Shown one piece after another: positions 62,001 to 64,000 of a stretch of 64,000 nucleotides of DNA. The translations under genes were made by a program, and so were the position numbers. Source of the DNA: SIG78 sp036677805 (GTDB lineage Bacteria > Verrucomicrobiota > Lentisphaeria > Victivallales > Victivallaceae); contig JAVBVS010000010.1 of NCBI GenBank assembly GCA_036677805.1, forward strand, positions 62,001 to 126,000. Reading direction: 5' to 3'. The number at the start of each line of letters is the position of its first letter. Within the stretch, counting starts at the first letter, position 1. The notes beneath the pieces were generated by a model. That model made no database searches. It was not told the DNA's origin and was given only the letters and a program-made list of their open reading frames with translations.

Positions 62001-64000
62001 CAGCGTCCAGGACGGCGTCCAGGATTGGTATGACTATCAGCAGTTCAAATTCAGTCCCGGCGCAACCCTCGGGTTCAAGCTCGGAACCGGCTCTTTCTTC
62101 GCGTTGGACGGCTTCGTCAACACCAATCCCGCCGACATCGTCGCCGTGACCGAATTCGGCCAGAATTCCGGTCTGGGACTCGCCGACTGGGTCTATATCC
62201 AGGATTGGAATCACGCTTTCAGCATCGCCGATTTCCAGAATATCTTCGGCAATGCGGCTCATGCGCCAAGCCTGGTCTTCGAAAACCTGAATGTGATCGC
62301 CGGAGCGGAAATCTACGGTTACATCCTGATGGACGATATGGCCAATCAGGTGGTGATCAACGACGGCGCGGTCATCAACGGCGACACCGCCGAATACGAC
62401 TATGCCGCAATCATGACCGAAGGCGGCAATGATATCGTCACCATCGGCGCCGCGACCATCAATGGCCGTCTGCTGACCGATGATGGCGATGACACGGTGA
62501 CGCTGAACGGTTCGACGATCAATACCGCCATCAATCAGGGCATCCCGGCGGTCGAACTCGGCGACGGCAACGACACCATCGCGCTGAATGGCGCGACTGT
62601 CAATGGCGGCATAGCCTTCGGTCCGGGCGACGATCTCCTGACCTCGACCGGTATAAGCAACGTCAACAGCATCATTTTCGGCAGCAACGACAACGAAATT
62701 GACGTCCTCGGCGGCACCCTGACCGCCGTGAACATCGGCTTCGACGGCGTCGCCGCCAACAACACCATCGCCGTGGAAACCGGTGCGACTTTCAATATCG
62801 AAAGCGTACTGGAACTCGCCGCCATCGGAACGAACACGGTTCTGGTCGACGGCGGTGAACTCGGCGTGGCGGGCGTGGCCATCCTCGAAGGAAACGAAAA
62901 CCAAGTCACACTGGCCAACGGCGGCCATATCGCCGGATTGCAGCTTCTGTCCATGGAAGGCCCGACCAATACGCTCGAACTTGCCGATGACGCGACCGCC
63001 CAGACCGCGGAAGTGATTGCCATGGACGGCGTGATCAATCAGGTGAACAATGCGGGTGCGCTGACCGTGGCGGATACGCTGTTCATGGGCGCCGACGATC
63101 AGAATCAAATCGACAATATCGGCGCGTTCAATGCCAATTCAGTGCTGATGGCCGAGGCTTCCGATGAGATAATGACGCTTCCCGCCAATATCAACACCAT
63201 CGTTAACGCCGGCACATTCAACGTAACCGACACCCTCGAGATGGCCGGCGATACGGCATTGATCGACAACCGGGGCGCGTTCTCCGTCGATACGCTGGTT
63301 GCGAATGGCGGATCCGCCGTCGGCAACGCCGGTTATCAAATTGACGGCGGCGCGCAGGCTCTGATCCTCAACAACGCGGACGCCACTTTGACGGCCGCAA
63401 GCGCAATCAAGCTCTATTCGGCCAACAATGCGTTGCAAAACGGCGGCACCGTGGCCGCCGGAGGCGCATCGCTGCTGATGGCCGGAAGCGAAGAGCTGAT
63501 CACCGGCGTTAGCTTCACTGAAAACGCCGCCAACAGCAACAGCATCGTCAATACGGGATCCGGCAATCTGGAAATCGGCGACGTCGCCATGTATGGCACC
63601 GAAAATCTGATCATCAACCAGGGCGCCATGACGACCGGCAACATCATCATGGCCGGAAACGTCGAAATCGACCTGGCCGGTCAAACCGTCGCCAGTGATG
63701 CGGCCACCCTCAATATCATTGATCTGTCCATGGGCGGACAGCCGATCACCGCCGCGCTCGCGGCTGGCGATATCGCCATGGTCGGCGAACGCAATGCCCT
63801 TCTGGCGATGACCGACTTCACCCCGATCATCACGGCCGAAGTCGCGGAAGCACAGGAAGGCGAAACGGTGCAGATCGGCGCCGTCGGCCAGACCATCCAG
63901 GCCGCCGACATCACCATGATCGGCGAGGACAACACGGTCGACTTCAGTATGAATGCCGCGCTCGATCAGCAGAGCGACGTCAAGCTGAAAGCCGTCCAGA
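59002..64000 (+). CDS. giant RTX-like repetitive protein, probably secreted (5' part)
   Basis: ATG 59002 follows AAGGAG and opens a frame with no stop to the window end: at least 1666 residues. It begins MATTINITKKTQSPFVVEL with no signal peptide. Residues ~154-262 hold about four glycine-rich repeats (IYGGGY, VVEGD). From ~430 to ~1210 scattered calcium-binding-type motifs appear: GGNDTIRL (~432), GTGDDALYI, GDGNDQVFI, GGGDDKLTI (~603), GTGHDVLVL, GGNDIVTI (~1140), GDGNDTIAL (~1187), GPGDDLLT. After ~1210 the pattern becomes 30-40-residue beta repeats with INTIVNAGTF- and IDNRGAFSVDTL-like units. RTX proteins usually leave by type I secretion with a C-terminal signal; that part is outside the window. 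Adhesin or surface-layer role is inference. Confidence 0.8.
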   Translation, partial: MATTINITKKTQSPFVVELAVRAGEVDPVANTVALQVEDAGKLTVYTGNTLDSYWDTVTITGSGLNAALKDVAAGATYVTDPNLNHGRWTGATIDVVSETTTMAFSAITVRGSIYGGALALNAKGKITTQYIPGVTATVNNTQVILQNTNAKAVYGGGGGYGSTVEGDTAIRYAGGNISSIYGGGYTGSVVEGDVAIDINGSTTGRIGKIYAGGYNSVVKGNATVTFTNNSGSYNNLTVGSVSGAGYGKVSRVEGSSTLVFNNYSGKFTASIADFDVVQIAGKSSITLTKAQNKNMTGATYEFVITDDTLGLQGAMLTWNSKVVYSNIIVSVETADAFDVTLIQSQKLKLATDFNVNSIKVMNADGEILSSSAYQLFYDYDRKAGGSVSIQYRGLNLVFDGNELQKIVLSGADDEVNVVAGGKLAAGLNTAGGNDTIRLQSGSEVNGGIQAGTGDDALYIQKDALLTGEVVMGDGNDQVFIEDSATVTSNIALGSGVNALTVQKDASMTGTIIFASDSTNTVTVNGAVMGFSGGDATTNNTIILSGDAVHGGGIGYWTKMDVYDYAGGHWTKLKVFVVRDLNLTNANDTVIVGNNAFVNNISLGGGDDKLTINQGAGIGYDYVSTTDWQTRGNVIPATINLGTGHDVLVLNSQLGTNVNVITEDDGGDVIVLGADMTVLDNQLLVGSTNNVLVVANGRQVSFADMTSLGNFLSGNGKYDAIYLSMNAIISAGDEVMIQNYTGSLSREVILVSGAPTEIPAAILPYYTPGNGVVNSKLFAEVVDMERNAKITSSEVTAEEIYVHGGNTIDNSASGFVSVGDYILVSNNASVRGAFYLGYEPIHELSSDATADIAGSVDAIQGGSGNEQVNVSSSTASIGAIDLGAGDNDTVNFSAGTFADAELVIANTEWINLADGADVTVGSAAGYIDVLPGLNSKFTEVVNRMITVGDWDKNISFTDGYTIRLNGRIDADATLTNNTVLLTANANYFTANIYLNGANTFSVQDGVQDWYDYQQFKFSPGATLGFKLGTGSFFALDGFVNTNPADIVAVTEFGQNSGLGLADWVYIQDWNHAFSIADFQNIFGNAAHAPSLVFENLNVIAGAEIYGYILMDDMANQVVINDGAVINGDTAEYDYAAIMTEGGNDIVTIGAATINGRLLTDDGDDTVTLNGSTINTAINQGIPAVELGDGNDTIALNGATVNGGIAFGPGDDLLTSTGISNVNSIIFGSNDNEIDVLGGTLTAVNIGFDGVAANNTIAVETGATFNIESVLELAAIGTNTVLVDGGELGVAGVAILEGNENQVTLANGGHIAGLQLLSMEGPTNTLELADDATAQTAEVIAMDGVINQVNNAGALTVADTLFMGADDQNQIDNIGAFNANSVLMAEASDEIMTLPANINTIVNAGTFNVTDTLEMAGDTALIDNRGAFSVDTLVANGGSAVGNAGYQIDGGAQALILNNADATLTAASAIKLYSANNALQNGGTVAAGGASLLMAGSEELITGVSFTENAANSNSIVNTGSGNLEIGDVAMYGTENLIINQGAMTTGNIIMAGNVEIDLAGQTVASDAATLNIIDLSMGGQPITAALAAGDIAMVGERNALLAMTDFTPIITAEVAEAQEGETVQIGAVGQTIQAADITMIGEDNTVDFSMNAALDQQSDVKLKAVQ

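Noticed and set aside
58981..63108. A 1375-codon open frame on the minus strand opposite the RTX-like gene
   Set aside because: It is the mirror of a GC-rich repetitive plus-strand gene. The plus frame has a good ribosome binding site and clear repeat motifs, while the minus frame only reads as a low-complexity shadow.

Overview
The window reads as a GC-rich chromosome segment of an anaerobic, glycan-degrading bacterium of the PVC superphylum, most likely Lentisphaerota (Victivallis-like). This placement is inference from gene content: repeated H-X9-DG type pseudopilins, GntR-type regulators with LacI-like sensor domains, DUF4838 and other giant glycosidase-like proteins, a GTP-type PEP carboxykinase and a class III (anaerobic) ribonucleotide reductase. 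No rRNA, tRNA, CRISPR array or complete insertion sequence was recognised.

Layout. 0-13 kb: the tail of an unknown gene and a polysaccharide pyruvyl transferase, then two sugar-catabolic loci, each with its own GntR/LacI-type regulator, a type IV pseudopilin and giant glycosidase-like proteins. 13-36.9 kb: housekeeping. This holds pckG, trmB, a single ORF fusing LMW phosphatase, ribose-5-phosphate isomerase B and serine hydroxymethyltransferase, then serS, nadD, rsfS, a pyruvate dehydrogenase pair with E1 alpha and beta fused, a DeoR regulator, lolCD, a U32 peptidase, pheA, nrdR with an ATP-cone partner gene, purQ, dnaN and recF. 37-43 kb: a multi-spanning membrane protein with a GspG-like tail, two paralogous lipoproteins, and nrdDG preceded by two NrdR boxes. 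43-56.9 kb: a regulator/URO-D-like/GH95-like locus, a lysoplasmalogenase-like pair, and a third regulator/pseudopilin/glycosidase locus on the minus strand that continues into an oxidoreductase and a deacetylase-like gene. 56.9-58.1 kb is an AT-rich, gene-poor stretch with repeats. 58.1-64 kb: two small unknown genes and the first 1666 codons of a giant RTX-like repetitive protein that runs off the window.

How it works together. The accessory loci look like separately switched units: a local regulator with visible candidate operators senses a sugar, and glycosidase-like proteins (some exported, some cytoplasmic) process the glycan. The reason three of the four loci carry a dedicated pseudopilin is not established. 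Two regulatory stories can be read almost completely from the sequence. One is NrdR with its boxes in front of nrdD. The other is self-control of the sugar regulators and the DeoR regulator through repeats lying on their own promoters. The most unusual single gene is the three-enzyme fusion at 16.4-18.6 kb, which also carries a strong internal ribosome binding site.
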